A stretch of DNA of 64,000 nucleotides from Nannocystis pusilla (GTDB taxonomy: Bacteria > Myxococcota_A > Polyangia > Nannocystales > Nannocystaceae). The notes beneath the pieces are model-generated. The model had not been told where the DNA came from, did no database searches, and saw nothing but the letters and a program-made list of their open reading frames with translations. The position numbers and the translations under genes were made by a program. The DNA lies in NCBI RefSeq assembly GCF_026626665.1, contig NZ_JAPNKE010000002.1, forward strand, positions 4,131,168 through 4,195,167, given 5' to 3'. How positions within the stretch are numbered: the stretch's first letter is position 1; the number at the start of each line of letters is the position of its first letter. Shown in pieces: positions 34,085 to 42,038 of this stretch.

Positions 34085-35527
34085 ATGACTCGCCTCATCG
34101 CCTACATCTCGATCCCCTGCGCGCTCGCCCTCGCACCGCTCGCCGCGGCGGCTGATCCCGCACCGCAGACGCTGTTCGGCCAGCCGGTGCAGGCCGCGCC
34201 CGAGCTCACCGAGGAGGAGATCGCGGCCCGCCGCGCCGCCTTCGAGAAGTACCTCGAGGAGAACGACCTCATCCACGCCGGCGGGCTCGTGGTCCCGCGG
34301 TCGATGGCCGAGGACGATCTCTCCGCCGGCCCGCGCCCGAGCTACGCCTGGGACACCCCGCCGAAGCGCCACACGGTCTTCCTCAACTTCTTCGGCGGCG
34401 AGATGACGGGCGGCACCAACTCCGCGCTGATGGAGTCGCCGTGCATCCAGGGCGGCACGGTCCAGTACCCCCAGTTCCTGCGCTCGGAGCAGGAGGCGCT
34501 GGCGATCATCCAGGTGTTCAAGGACGCGATGGAGCCGTTCGGCGTGCGGATCGCCTACGAGAAGGCGCCGCCGAAGCACCTGCCGTACAGCATGGTGATG
34601 ATGGGCGGCAAGCCGCAGGTGATCGGCCTGCCCAACGGCGTGCTCGGCGTGGCCTGCAACCTCGACTGCGGCGACACGTGGTGGCGCGACACGACCTTCG
34701 CCTTCACCGAGGTCGCCGGCGACATCCAGGTCCTCGGCACCACCGCGCTGCAGGAGGCCGCGCACGCCTGGGGCCTCGACCACATCGACGGCGAGGACAA
34801 CATCATGTACCCGTACGCCACCTTCGGGAAGAAGGTGTGGGCCGACACCTGCACGCCGTACAACGCGGCGACCGGGCCGATCGGCTGCGAGTACGTCCAC
34901 GACGAGTTCTGCGGCGAAAACGGCGGCGCGCAGAACGACATCGCCGAGCTGATGGCGTTCTTCGGCGCCAACTCGGTCGACGACGTGGCGCCGACGGTCA
35001 CCCTGCTGTCCCCCGAAGACGGCGCGATGATCGAGCCCGGCACCGACGTGCTGGTCAAGGCCGAGGTCAGCGACAACTTCGAGGGCTACGGCTGGCGCAT
35101 GATGATCCCCGAGGCCAACATCGAGCAGCCCGCCTACTCCGGCGAGAAGCAGTGGTCGATCAAGCCGCCCAAGGGCACGTACACGATCCGCGTCGAGGCG
35201 CTCGACCACGACGGCAACATCGGCTTCGCCGAGTCCGTCATCCACGTCGGCGTCGAGCCGACCGACCCGACCACCGGCGAGCCCACCACCGGCAGCGACA
35301 CCAGCGGCACCACCAGCGAAGGCCCGCCCGGCGAGAGCGACACCGAGGACAGCACCGGCGGGGGCGGCTCGAACGCGACCGTCGACCCGGCGACCGCCAC
35401 CGCCCCGCTGGACCCCGGCACCGACGAGAGCGGCTGCAACTGCGTGACTGCGCCTGTCTCTCGCGACATGTCCGTTTGGATGCTCGCGCTCGCCGGCCTC
35501 GGCCTCGTCCGCCGGCGCCGCACCTGA
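34085..35527 (+). CDS. Metzincin-like secreted protein with altered zinc motif and MYXO-CTERM tail
   Basis: 480 residues. Signal peptide cleaves near LAAAAD. The central region ends in TTALQEAAHAWGLDHID followed by DNIMYPYA. This is the metzincin layout HExxHxxGxxH plus Met-turn, but the first zinc ligand is Gln (QEAAHAWGLDH), so catalytic activity is doubtful. A PKD/Ig-like segment (VTLLSPEDGAMIEPGTDVLV to TYTIRVEALDHDGN) follows, then a Thr/Gly/Ser-rich linker and CNC, a hydrophobic segment and RRRRT, a MYXO-CTERM sorting tail. Inside that tail CCTGTCTCTCGCGACATG encodes PVSRDM, a palindromic-family insertion between the cysteine motif and the membrane segment. Likely surface-displayed. Confidence 0.75.
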   Translation: MTRLIAYISIPCALALAPLAAAADPAPQTLFGQPVQAAPELTEEEIAARRAAFEKYLEENDLIHAGGLVVPRSMAEDDLSAGPRPSYAWDTPPKRHTVFLNFFGGEMTGGTNSALMESPCIQGGTVQYPQFLRSEQEALAIIQVFKDAMEPFGVRIAYEKAPPKHLPYSMVMMGGKPQVIGLPNGVLGVACNLDCGDTWWRDTTFAFTEVAGDIQVLGTTALQEAAHAWGLDHIDGEDNIMYPYATFGKKVWADTCTPYNAATGPIGCEYVHDEFCGENGGAQNDIAELMAFFGANSVDDVAPTVTLLSPEDGAMIEPGTDVLVKAEVSDNFEGYGWRMMIPEANIEQPAYSGEKQWSIKPPKGTYTIRVEALDHDGNIGFAESVIHVGVEPTDPTTGEPTTGSDTSGTTSEGPPGESDTEDSTGGGGSNATVDPATATAPLDPGTDESGCNCVTAPVSRDMSVWMLALAGLGLVRRRRT

Positions 35528-35537
35528 CCTCGCGGCC

Positions 35538-36863
35538 ATGCCGCGTCGCCGACGTCCCGGCCGGACCGCCGCCCCGCGCCGGTCCGCGCCGCCGGAGCCG
35601 GAGGGCCGCCTGCGCGCTCCGCTGGTCGCTCTGTTCCCTGACGGCCTGCCCAAGCCCCCGCCGCCCGCTCCGCCGCCGCAACCCCCGCCGCAGCCCGTCA
35701 GCGAGCGCGAGCTGATGGCGCGGGCGTTCGCGGCCCTCGCCACCGGCGACCCGCTCGACTTCGACGCCCTGCGCGTCGTGACGCGCCTGCCCTCCGCGAC
35801 AGGTTCGAAACGACATGTCGCAGAGGCCAGCTCATCCGCCGCGCCCGGAGCGTCCAGGCCGGCGCCGCCGCGCGGACCGAAGCCAGCCGCTGACGCGCGC
35901 CCGGCTGCGCCCGCGAGCGACGACGACGACTTCGCGGCCCTGCTGCGGGCGCAGGCCGCCGGCGCCCGCTCGGCCGGTCACGAGCGCGACGACGTCACGA
36001 CCCTCCTGCGGGCGAAGGCCGCCGGCGCCCGCCCGGCCGGTCACGAGCGCGACGACGTCACGACCCTCCTGCGGGCGAAGGCCGCCGGCGCCCGCTCGGC
36101 CGGTCACGAGCGCGACGACTTCGCCGCCGTCCTGCGAGCGAAGGCCGCCGGCCCGCGCCCGGCCGGCCTCGAGCGCGACGACGACGAGTCCTTCGCGGAC
36201 CTCCTGCGAGCGCAAGAAGCCGGCACGCGAACGACTGCGCCCGCGAGCGACGACGACGAGTCCTTCGCGGACCTCCTGCGAGCGCAGGAAGCCGGCACGC
36301 GAGCGACCAAGCCTACGAGCGACGACGAGTCCTTCGCCGCCCGCCTGCGAGCGCAGGAAGCCGGCACGCGAGCGGCCACGCGCGAGCGTGACGACTCCCC
36401 GGCCCGCCTGCGGACACAGGCCGGAGGCGCGAGCACACCCGCCGCGACTCGACGAGAGCCCGAGCCTCCGAGCTCTGCGGTCCTGCAAGGCCGCACCTGG
36501 GCCGGCTCTGGCTGGCGCGACGAGCCCGGCCGCACCGTCGAGCACGCGCGCGCGGCCGCCGAACTGGTCGCCCGCGCCCGCCGCGGCCGCCTGCCGACCC
36601 TGCGCCTCCGCGGCCTGCGGCGCGAGCCGGCAGTCGAGGCCCTGGCCGCCTTCGCCGCGCGCGAGCGCATGGCAGGGACTCGCTACGTCCGGGTCGTCAC
36701 CGGCAAGGGCCTCGGCAGCCCCGGCGACCCGGTCCTCAAGGAGGCGCTGGCCGAGTGGTGCGCCTCCGTGGCCGGCGAGGCCGAGGTGGCCGCGTGGGCG
36801 CCCGAGCTCGACGTCCGCGGCGAGTACGGCTCGGTCATCCTCCAGCTGCGGCCGCGCGCCTGA
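35538..36863 (+). CDS. Smr-domain protein with about eight 21-22-residue repeats
   Basis: 441 residues. The C-terminal 100 residues form an Smr domain: LRLRGLRREPAVEALAAFAA, YVRVVTGKGLGSPGDPVLKEAL and a final hydrophobic strand YGSVILQLRPR. Smr domains (MutS2 C-terminus and stand-alone) nick or bind nucleic acids; the LDxH-like catalytic position here reads LRLRG, so activity is unclear. Residues about 128-297 consist of tandem repeats such as DDVTTLLRAKAAGARPAGHER and DDESFADLLRAQEAGTRTTA, likely amphipathic helices. Codon 85-96 (LPSATGSKRHVAE) is covered by palindromic fragments GCGACAGG and CGAAACGACATGTCG. It starts 10 bp after the preceding stop. Confidence 0.8.
   Translation: MPRRRRPGRTAAPRRSAPPEPEGRLRAPLVALFPDGLPKPPPPAPPPQPPPQPVSERELMARAFAALATGDPLDFDALRVVTRLPSATGSKRHVAEASSSAAPGASRPAPPRGPKPAADARPAAPASDDDDFAALLRAQAAGARSAGHERDDVTTLLRAKAAGARPAGHERDDVTTLLRAKAAGARSAGHERDDFAAVLRAKAAGPRPAGLERDDDESFADLLRAQEAGTRTTAPASDDDESFADLLRAQEAGTRATKPTSDDESFAARLRAQEAGTRAATRERDDSPARLRTQAGGASTPAATRREPEPPSSAVLQGRTWAGSGWRDEPGRTVEHARAAAELVARARRGRLPTLRLRGLRREPAVEALAAFAARERMAGTRYVRVVTGKGLGSPGDPVLKEALAEWCASVAGEAEVAAWAPELDVRGEYGSVILQLRPRA
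35919..36430 (+). repeat. About eight tandem 63-66-bp coding repeats
   Basis: Units of 21-22 codons with core CTGCG(G/A)GCG(A/C)A(G)G..GCCGGC(G/A)C. Copies 2 and 3 (about 35993-36115) are nearly identical in DNA, indicating recent duplication; later copies with GACGACGAGTCCTTCGCGGAC form a second subgroup. Confidence 0.8.
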
Positions 36864-37011
36864 CCGGTGAGGCAACCCCGGCCGCGCGGCGGCCGGCGCA
36901 CCGACCTGATCGCCTGGCCGGACGCCGCCTTCCCGCGCCGAACAGGGCCGCGCGCCGATGACGACGTGCACGAGCGCGACCCACCGCGCGGGCCGGGCGC
37001 TCGACGAAAAT

Positions 37012-37078
37012 CTCAAGACATGTTCCGTGCGTCATGTCCGTTTCGACATGCCCTTCAGCGCATGTCGAAACGGTCAGT
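37012..37078. repeat. Palindromic-repeat mosaic between convergent genes
   Basis: AAGACATGTTCCGTGCGTCATGTCC, GTTTCGACATGCCC, TTCAGCGCATGTCGAAAC. GTTTCGACATG and CATGTCGAAAC form an 11-bp perfect inverted repeat (37048-37076 region). It lies directly beyond the stop of the CNNM gene. Confidence 0.75.
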
Positions 37079-38360
37079 CGTCGTCGTCGTCGTCGTCACC
37101 GCCGGTCGGCTCGACGCGGACGCGGATCACGTGCCGCGCGTCGGCCTCGAGCACGCGGAAGCGCAGGCCCTCCCACACGAACACCGAGCCGGCGATCGGG
37201 ATCTGGCCCGCCAGGTGCGTCAGCAGGTCGCCGACGCTGATGACGCCCTCGAGGTCGGCCAGCTCGACGTGGAGGCGCTCCTCGACCCGCGTCAGGCTGT
37301 CCTGGCCCTCGACGATCACGGCGCCGCTGACGTCGGGCACCGGGGTCAGCGGCGCCCGGTCGCTCTCGTCGAAGATCTGGCCGACGATCTGCTCGAGCAC
37401 GTCCTCGAGGCTGACGATGCCGACGGCGTCGCCGGCGTCGTCGACCACGATCGCCAGGTGGACCCGCTGCTCCTTGAACCGCTGCAGCAGGTCGTGCAGC
37501 CGCATCGTCTGGCTGACGAACACCGGCTGGCGGACCACCCGCGCCAGCCGCTCGTTGTCGGCCAGGTCGACCAGCTGCTTGATGTGCAGCACGCCCTTGA
37601 TGTTGCCCGGCTGGCCCTCGTAGACCGGCAGCCGGCTGTGCCCCGAGCGCAAGGCCACCTGGCGCACCTGCGCGACGGTCCACGCGAAGTTGACCGCGAT
37701 GATCCGGCTGGCCGGGATCATGATGTCGCGGACGATCTTGGCCTCGAAGCGGACGATGCCGGCGAGCAGCATGGCCTGCCCCGGATCGATCGAGCCCTCG
37801 CGCTGGCCGACCTGCACGAGATAGCCGATGTCGTCGGAGGTGACCTTGCTGCCGCCCGACCCGCCGTCCTTCGGCTCGAAGCGCCGGACGATCACGCCCG
37901 TGATCGTGGTGAGCAACCACAGCGCCGGCGCCATGAGCTTGCTGAGCCCGCGCAGCACCCACAGCGCCGGCAGGGCCAGCCGCTCGGCGTAGATCCGGCC
38001 GAGCGCCTTGGGCGTGATCTCGCCGAGGATCAGCAGCAGCACGGTCGTCACGAACACCGCGCCTCCGACCGCCCAGCCGCCCCACGGCCCGCCCTCGAGG
38101 TGACGGATCGCTAGCGCCGTCACGACCGCGCCCATCAACGTGTTGGCGATGTTGTTGCCGACCAAGATGGTCGACAGCACCCGCACCGGCTCACGCACCC
38201 AGAACGCCGCGATGCGACCCTGCCGCCCGCCGTCCTCGACCAGGCGCTTGGCCTTGTGCGCGTCGAGGCTGGTGATCGCGGTCTCCGAACCGGAGAAGAA
38301 CATGCTCGCGGCCAGACACAGGACGACGATCAACAGCCCCAGGACGTCGGCATCGCTCAT
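37074..38360 (-). CDS. CNNM/CorC-family membrane transporter or hemolysin-C-like protein
   Basis: 428 residues from ATG 38360. The N-terminal DUF21/CNNM domain has four hydrophobic segments and the conserved FFSGSETAITSLDAHKAKRL and GNNIANTLMGAVVT and ILGEITPKALGR motifs. A CBS pair follows (DIMIPASRIIAVNF and LPVYEGQPGNIKGVLH), then a CorC_HlyC transporter-associated domain ending in an Asp run. The family is linked to magnesium or cobalt homeostasis. It is the last gene of the argC-argB-M20 run, 52 bp after the peptidase gene; there is no obvious metabolic link to arginine. Confidence 0.9.
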   Translation of the reverse strand: MSDADVLGLLIVVLCLAASMFFSGSETAITSLDAHKAKRLVEDGGRQGRIAAFWVREPVRVLSTILVGNNIANTLMGAVVTALAIRHLEGGPWGGWAVGGAVFVTTVLLLILGEITPKALGRIYAERLALPALWVLRGLSKLMAPALWLLTTITGVIVRRFEPKDGGSGGSKVTSDDIGYLVQVGQREGSIDPGQAMLLAGIVRFEAKIVRDIMIPASRIIAVNFAWTVAQVRQVALRSGHSRLPVYEGQPGNIKGVLHIKQLVDLADNERLARVVRQPVFVSQTMRLHDLLQRFKEQRVHLAIVVDDAGDAVGIVSLEDVLEQIVGQIFDESDRAPLTPVPDVSGAVIVEGQDSLTRVEERLHVELADLEGVISVGDLLTHLAGQIPIAGSVFVWEGLRFRVLEADARHVIRVRVEPTGGDDDDDDD

Positions 38361-38411
38361 CGGCGCGTCCTGCAGAATTCTCACGAGACGCGAGAGCTCC
38401 GCAAGCGGGCG

Positions 38412-39624
38412 TCACCGGAAGCACGTACCGGCCTCTTCCGCGAGGAAGCACGCCAGCGCCGCCGTTCGACGACGCAGGCTGTCGAGGCTGCACCACTCCT
38501 CGGTCTCGTGGAAGTGTTGCCCGTACGGGCCGAGGCCGTCGACGCAGGGCACGCCGTCGGCCGCGAGCAAGTTGGCGTCGGAGCCGCCGCCCTGGAGCGG
38601 GCACTCGCCGACTTGTAGACCGCACGCCGCGGCGTAGGGCTCGTAGACCCCGCGCAGCCGCTGGCTCGCCGCCGACGCTTCCATCGGCGGACGCGTGATG
38701 CCGCCGCTGACCTCGACCGCGACCCCGCGCAGCCGCTCCGGCACGTCCGCGAGGCCGGCGAACGGATCGCGCTGCAGCGCCTGCAGGAACGCGGCCACGC
38801 GCTCGGCGTCGGCCACGGTCTCGAAGCGCGCGTCGATCTGGCACTTCGCGCTCGCGGGCACCGTGTTCTTGGCGGTGCCGCCCTCGATGAGCCCGACGTT
38901 GAGCGTGCTGCCGCGCGAATAATCGGTGAGCCGCTCGACGCGATCGACCAGCAGCGCGAGCGCGTGGATGGCGTTGACGCCCTTGTGATGGTTGTTGCCG
39001 GCGTGGGCCGCCTTGCCGCGCACCGTGATCGTGAACAGCCCGCCGCCCTTGCGCCGCGTGACGATCGTGTCGCCCTCGCGGCCCGACTCGAACACCAGCG
39101 CGCCGGTCAGCTTCGGCGCCAGCTCGCGGTACATCGCCGCGCTGCTCGGCGAGCCGACCTCCTCGTCGCTTACGACGATGAAGCGCACCGGCAAGCCCGC
39201 GCGCGCCGGCGCCACCGCCCGCAACGCGCGCAGGGCGAAGATCACCGAGGTGAGCCCCGACTTCATGTCGAGCACGCCGGGGCCGCGGGCGACGTCGCCA
39301 TCGCGGCGGAAGCTCAGGAAGCCGAGCGAGCGCGGGAACACGGTGTCGATGTGCCCGACCAGCGCCAGCGACGGTCCGTCGCCCACGCTGGCGTCGGCGT
39401 ACACGCGATGGTCGGCGAACCTGCCCGAAGGGTCCGGTACTGGTACAGGTGAGCCCGACCGCCGCGGCCGCCTCGTCGAGCGCCGCGGCGGCGATCTCGA
39501 CGTCGTCGCGGGCGTAGGTGTGGCTCGGGAGGTCGACCAGCCGCTGCAGGAGCGGCACCTGTTCGGTCTCGAAGGCGGCGTCGACGGCCGCGCGCAGGGC
39601 GGCGCCGAGGAGTGGGTCGCGCAT
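38412..39624 (-). CDS. M20 family metallopeptidase, ArgE-like by context (apparent frameshift)
   Basis: About 404 residues from ATG 39624 (MRDPLLGAALRAAVDAAF). Zinc ligands of the M20 dinuclear site are visible: GHIDTVFP (His, Asp), GVLDMKSG (Asp), SDEEVGSP (catalytic Glu pair) and a C-terminal HFHETEEW. The frame changes near 39430 between CTSTGPFGQ and FADHRVYADASVG; the DNA there is a palindromic-family stretch (GAACCTGCCCGAAGGGTCC), so the extra base may come from a repeat event or an indel error. The gene lies 20 bp after argB, so N-acetylornithine deacetylase (ArgE) is the best contextual guess, but sequence is closer in feel to carboxypeptidase G2/ArgE-like peptidases in general, so no symbol is given. 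Confidence 0.8.
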
Positions 39625-39644
39625 GGGCCGCGAGTGTAGCAGCC

Positions 39645-40478
39645 TCACGCGACCAGCACGGTGCCGACGCTGCCGGGCGTCGCCGCCTCGGCCTGCAGCG
39701 CGCCCGCGGTGGCGCCGAGGATGTGCACTGCGCCGATCCCGAGGGCAAGGTTGGCGAGCGCCTCCTCGACCTTGGGGATCATGCCGCCGACGATCACCTT
39801 CATCTCGATCGCCCCGCGCGCCTCGGCGGCGCTGAGGCGAGCGATGCGCGTGCTCGGGTCGTCCTTGTCGCGCAGCACGCCCGGCACGCCGGTCATGAGG
39901 AACAGGTGGTCGACCTTGAGCGCGCCCGCGATCGCCGACGACACCGTGTCGGCGTTGATGTTGAAGACCGGGCAGGCGAAGCCCGCGGTCTCGAGCCCGA
40001 CGCCGAGCGTGTTGATCACCGGCGTGTACCCGCCGGCCCACAGGTGCTCGATCACGGCGGTGCGGATCTCGACGACGTCGCCGACCAGGCCGAAGTCGAC
40101 CAGCTCCTCGCCGCCGCCGCTCACGCGCGTGGGCGGACGCTTGCGCGCCGCCACCAGGCCCGCGCTGACGCCGGAGAGCCCGAGCGCGCCGCCCAGCCCG
40201 GCCGCGAGCGCGGCGGCGACGACGTCGACCGAGAGCTCGCCGGCGAGGACGTACTTCATGACCTGCAGCGTCGCCTCGTCGGTGACGCGCCGGCCGCCGA
40301 CCTTGACCGGCTGCAGCCCCAGGCGCTCCTGCAGCGCGTTGGCCTGGGGCCCGCCGCCGTGGCAGATGGCGAACTTCCACCCGGACGCGGTGAGGCGGGC
40401 GACATCGCCGAGCACCGCCGCCAGCGCGGGGGCGTCGGCGATGACCTCGCCGCCGAACTTGAGGACCGCCGTCGTCAT
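39645..40478 (-). CDS. argB: Acetylglutamate kinase
   Basis: 277 residues. Amino-acid kinase fold with KFGGEVI at the N-terminus, ICHGGGPQANALQERLG (acetylglutamate and phosphate site), VGGRRVTDEATLQVM, FNINADTVSSAIAGAL and MTGVPGVLRDKDDP. It phosphorylates N-acetylglutamate, the second step of arginine synthesis. The ATG (complement of 40476-40478) overlaps the argC stop (40475-40477), so the two are translationally coupled. The N-terminal helix of arginine-sensitive forms is absent, because the protein starts directly at the first beta strand. Confidence 0.92.
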   Translation of the reverse strand: MTTAVLKFGGEVIADAPALAAVLGDVARLTASGWKFAICHGGGPQANALQERLGLQPVKVGGRRVTDEATLQVMKYVLAGELSVDVVAAALAAGLGGALGLSGVSAGLVAARKRPPTRVSGGGEELVDFGLVGDVVEIRTAVIEHLWAGGYTPVINTLGVGLETAGFACPVFNINADTVSSAIAGALKVDHLFLMTGVPGVLRDKDDPSTRIARLSAAEARGAIEMKVIVGGMIPKVEEALANLALGIGAVHILGATAGALQAEAATPGSVGTVLVA

Positions 40479-41545
40479 GGCCACAACCCCGGGGCGTCGA
40501 TGCCGGCCGTCTCCGCGAGCCCGAGCATCAGGTTCATCGACTGCACCGCCTGCCCTGCCCCGCCCTTGACGAGGTTGTCGAGCGCGGTGACCACCGCCAG
40601 CTGGCGCTGACCGGTCGCGGGATCGACCTGTCCCAAAGTCCAGGACAGGTCGACGTACATGCTGCCCTTGATCGCCACGACCTCGGCGCCGACCTTGCTG
40701 CCGAGCACGCGGACGAACGGTGCATCTTTGTAGAACTCGCCGTAGAGCGCCTTGACGTCGAGGTCGCCGGGCACCGGGACGATGCTGGTCGCCAGGATCC
40801 CGCGCACCAGCGGCGCCGACACCGGCACGAACGCCAGCGAGAACTCGCTCGCCCGCCTGTCGCGGCCGGCCGCGTCGCGCAGCGTCTGCTCGATCTCCGG
40901 CGTGTGCTGGTGGTTCAGCACCTTGTACGTCTTGAGGTTGCCGGCGCGCAGCGGGTGGTGCGTACCGATCTGCGCGTACGCCCCCGAGCCGGACGAGCCG
41001 GTCATGGCGACGGTGTGGATCGCCCCGCGCAGCAGGCCGGCGCGGGCCAGCGGCAGCAGGCCGAGGGCGATCGCGGTGGCGAAGCAGCCCGGCGAGGCGA
41101 CCCTGCGGGCCGCGCGGATCGCCTCCTTGTGCAGCTCCGGCAGGCCGTAGACCCACGAGCCCAGGTGCTCGGGGTGCGGGTGGACGTCGCCGTAGAAAGT
41201 CTTGTAGGCGTCCTTGTCGCGCAGGCGGAAGTCGCCGGACAGGTCGATCACCCGCGCCGGCACGTCGGCGAGCTCGCCCGCCATGGTCGCGCTGACCTTG
41301 TGCGGCAGCGCGAGGAACACCACGTCGACGTCACGGGCGGCCTCGGCCGCGGGGATGTTCTCGAACACCAGGCCGGTCTTCGGCAGGTTGCGGTGGACCG
41401 CCTCCAGCGGCTCGCCGACCTGGTCGATGCTGGTCACGCGGACCAGGTCGACGCCGGGGTGCCAACGAAGTAACCGGATCAGCTCGGCGCCGCCGTAGCC
41501 GGTTCCGCCAATAATCGTCACGCGTGGCCGCGAATTCGTGGACAT
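40475..41545 (-). CDS. argC: N-acetyl-gamma-glutamyl-phosphate reductase
   Basis: 356 residues. The NADP-binding Rossmann motif is IIGGTGYGGAELIRLL, followed by VFLALPHKVSA, the active-site cysteine in ASPGCFATAIALGLLPL (near residue 152), and a conserved EFYKDAPFVRV segment. It reduces N-acetylglutamyl phosphate to the semialdehyde. GACCTGTCCCAAAGTCCAGG (about 40627-40647) encodes DLSWTLGQ, a region that resembles the palindromic family. It is first gene of the arg operon; three TGACA/TGTCA boxes lie upstream. Confidence 0.93.
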   Translation of the reverse strand: MSTNSRPRVTIIGGTGYGGAELIRLLRWHPGVDLVRVTSIDQVGEPLEAVHRNLPKTGLVFENIPAAEAARDVDVVFLALPHKVSATMAGELADVPARVIDLSGDFRLRDKDAYKTFYGDVHPHPEHLGSWVYGLPELHKEAIRAARRVASPGCFATAIALGLLPLARAGLLRGAIHTVAMTGSSGSGAYAQIGTHHPLRAGNLKTYKVLNHQHTPEIEQTLRDAAGRDRRASEFSLAFVPVSAPLVRGILATSIVPVPGDLDVKALYGEFYKDAPFVRVLGSKVGAEVVAIKGSMYVDLSWTLGQVDPATGQRQLAVVTALDNLVKGGAGQAVQSMNLMLGLAETAGIDAPGLWP

Positions 41546-42038
41546 GGGGCCTCTGTGCGGGACTTCCTAGCAGATGCCCGCGGCACGCGCGATGTCCGGC
41601 CCCGCCCGCGCACGACATCGATGTCATGGCCTGTCGCGGCGGCCGGCGGGCCAGGCCTGACAGGGATGTCATACCGGCGCGGAGCGGCGCCGCACCTGAC
41701 AACCTGTCATCAATGATCTCGACAACTTGCCAACCTGGCTCGTGCCCTGCACTCCTAGGTCGGTGTCGCCGGAAACGACGACCCTACTTACCTTAGCCCT
41801 TCCGCTTCGCCTTCTGACTTACGCCTTGGCTTCTTCTGGCTTCTCTTGCGCCACTTACCGCTTATTTAGCTTCTTCTGGCTTGAACCTTCGCGCCTGACT
41901 TAGAATTCGCCTGGCTTATCGAGTCGTTTTGAGCTTGTCGCGCTTCGCTTGGTCGGTGCAGTAGCAACATCTTAGATCTGGGGGGGACCCGGGATGCTGG
42001 TCGGCATCTCGGGTTCTCGATTTAAGGCCCGCCGGAGC
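41546..42038. other. Unusual 493-bp leader region upstream of argC
   Basis: The part nearest argC has three inverted repeats (separate entry). The part from about 41755 to 41990 has much lower GC than the rest and strong strand asymmetry: the plus strand is pyrimidine-rich with repeated CTTA and GCTTCTTCTGGCTT, so the minus-strand transcript would be rich in AAG. No open frame of useful length occurs in it on the minus strand because of frequent TAA/TAG. A G-run (GGGGGGG, 41980-41986) ends the island. Confidence 0.6.
41613..41709 (-). promoter_or_regulatory. Three TGACA-N3/4-TGTCA boxes upstream of argC
   Basis: TGACA-ACC-TGTCA at 41697-41709, TGACA-GGGA-TGTCA at 41658-41671 and CGACA-TCGA-TGTCA at 41613-41626. 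The three lie about 40-45 bp apart, 68-164 bp upstream of the argC ATG. They are inverted repeats in a different orientation from the genome-wide TGTCC/GGACA elements, and look like dimer-binding operators, possibly for an arginine-responsive regulator. Confidence 0.5.
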
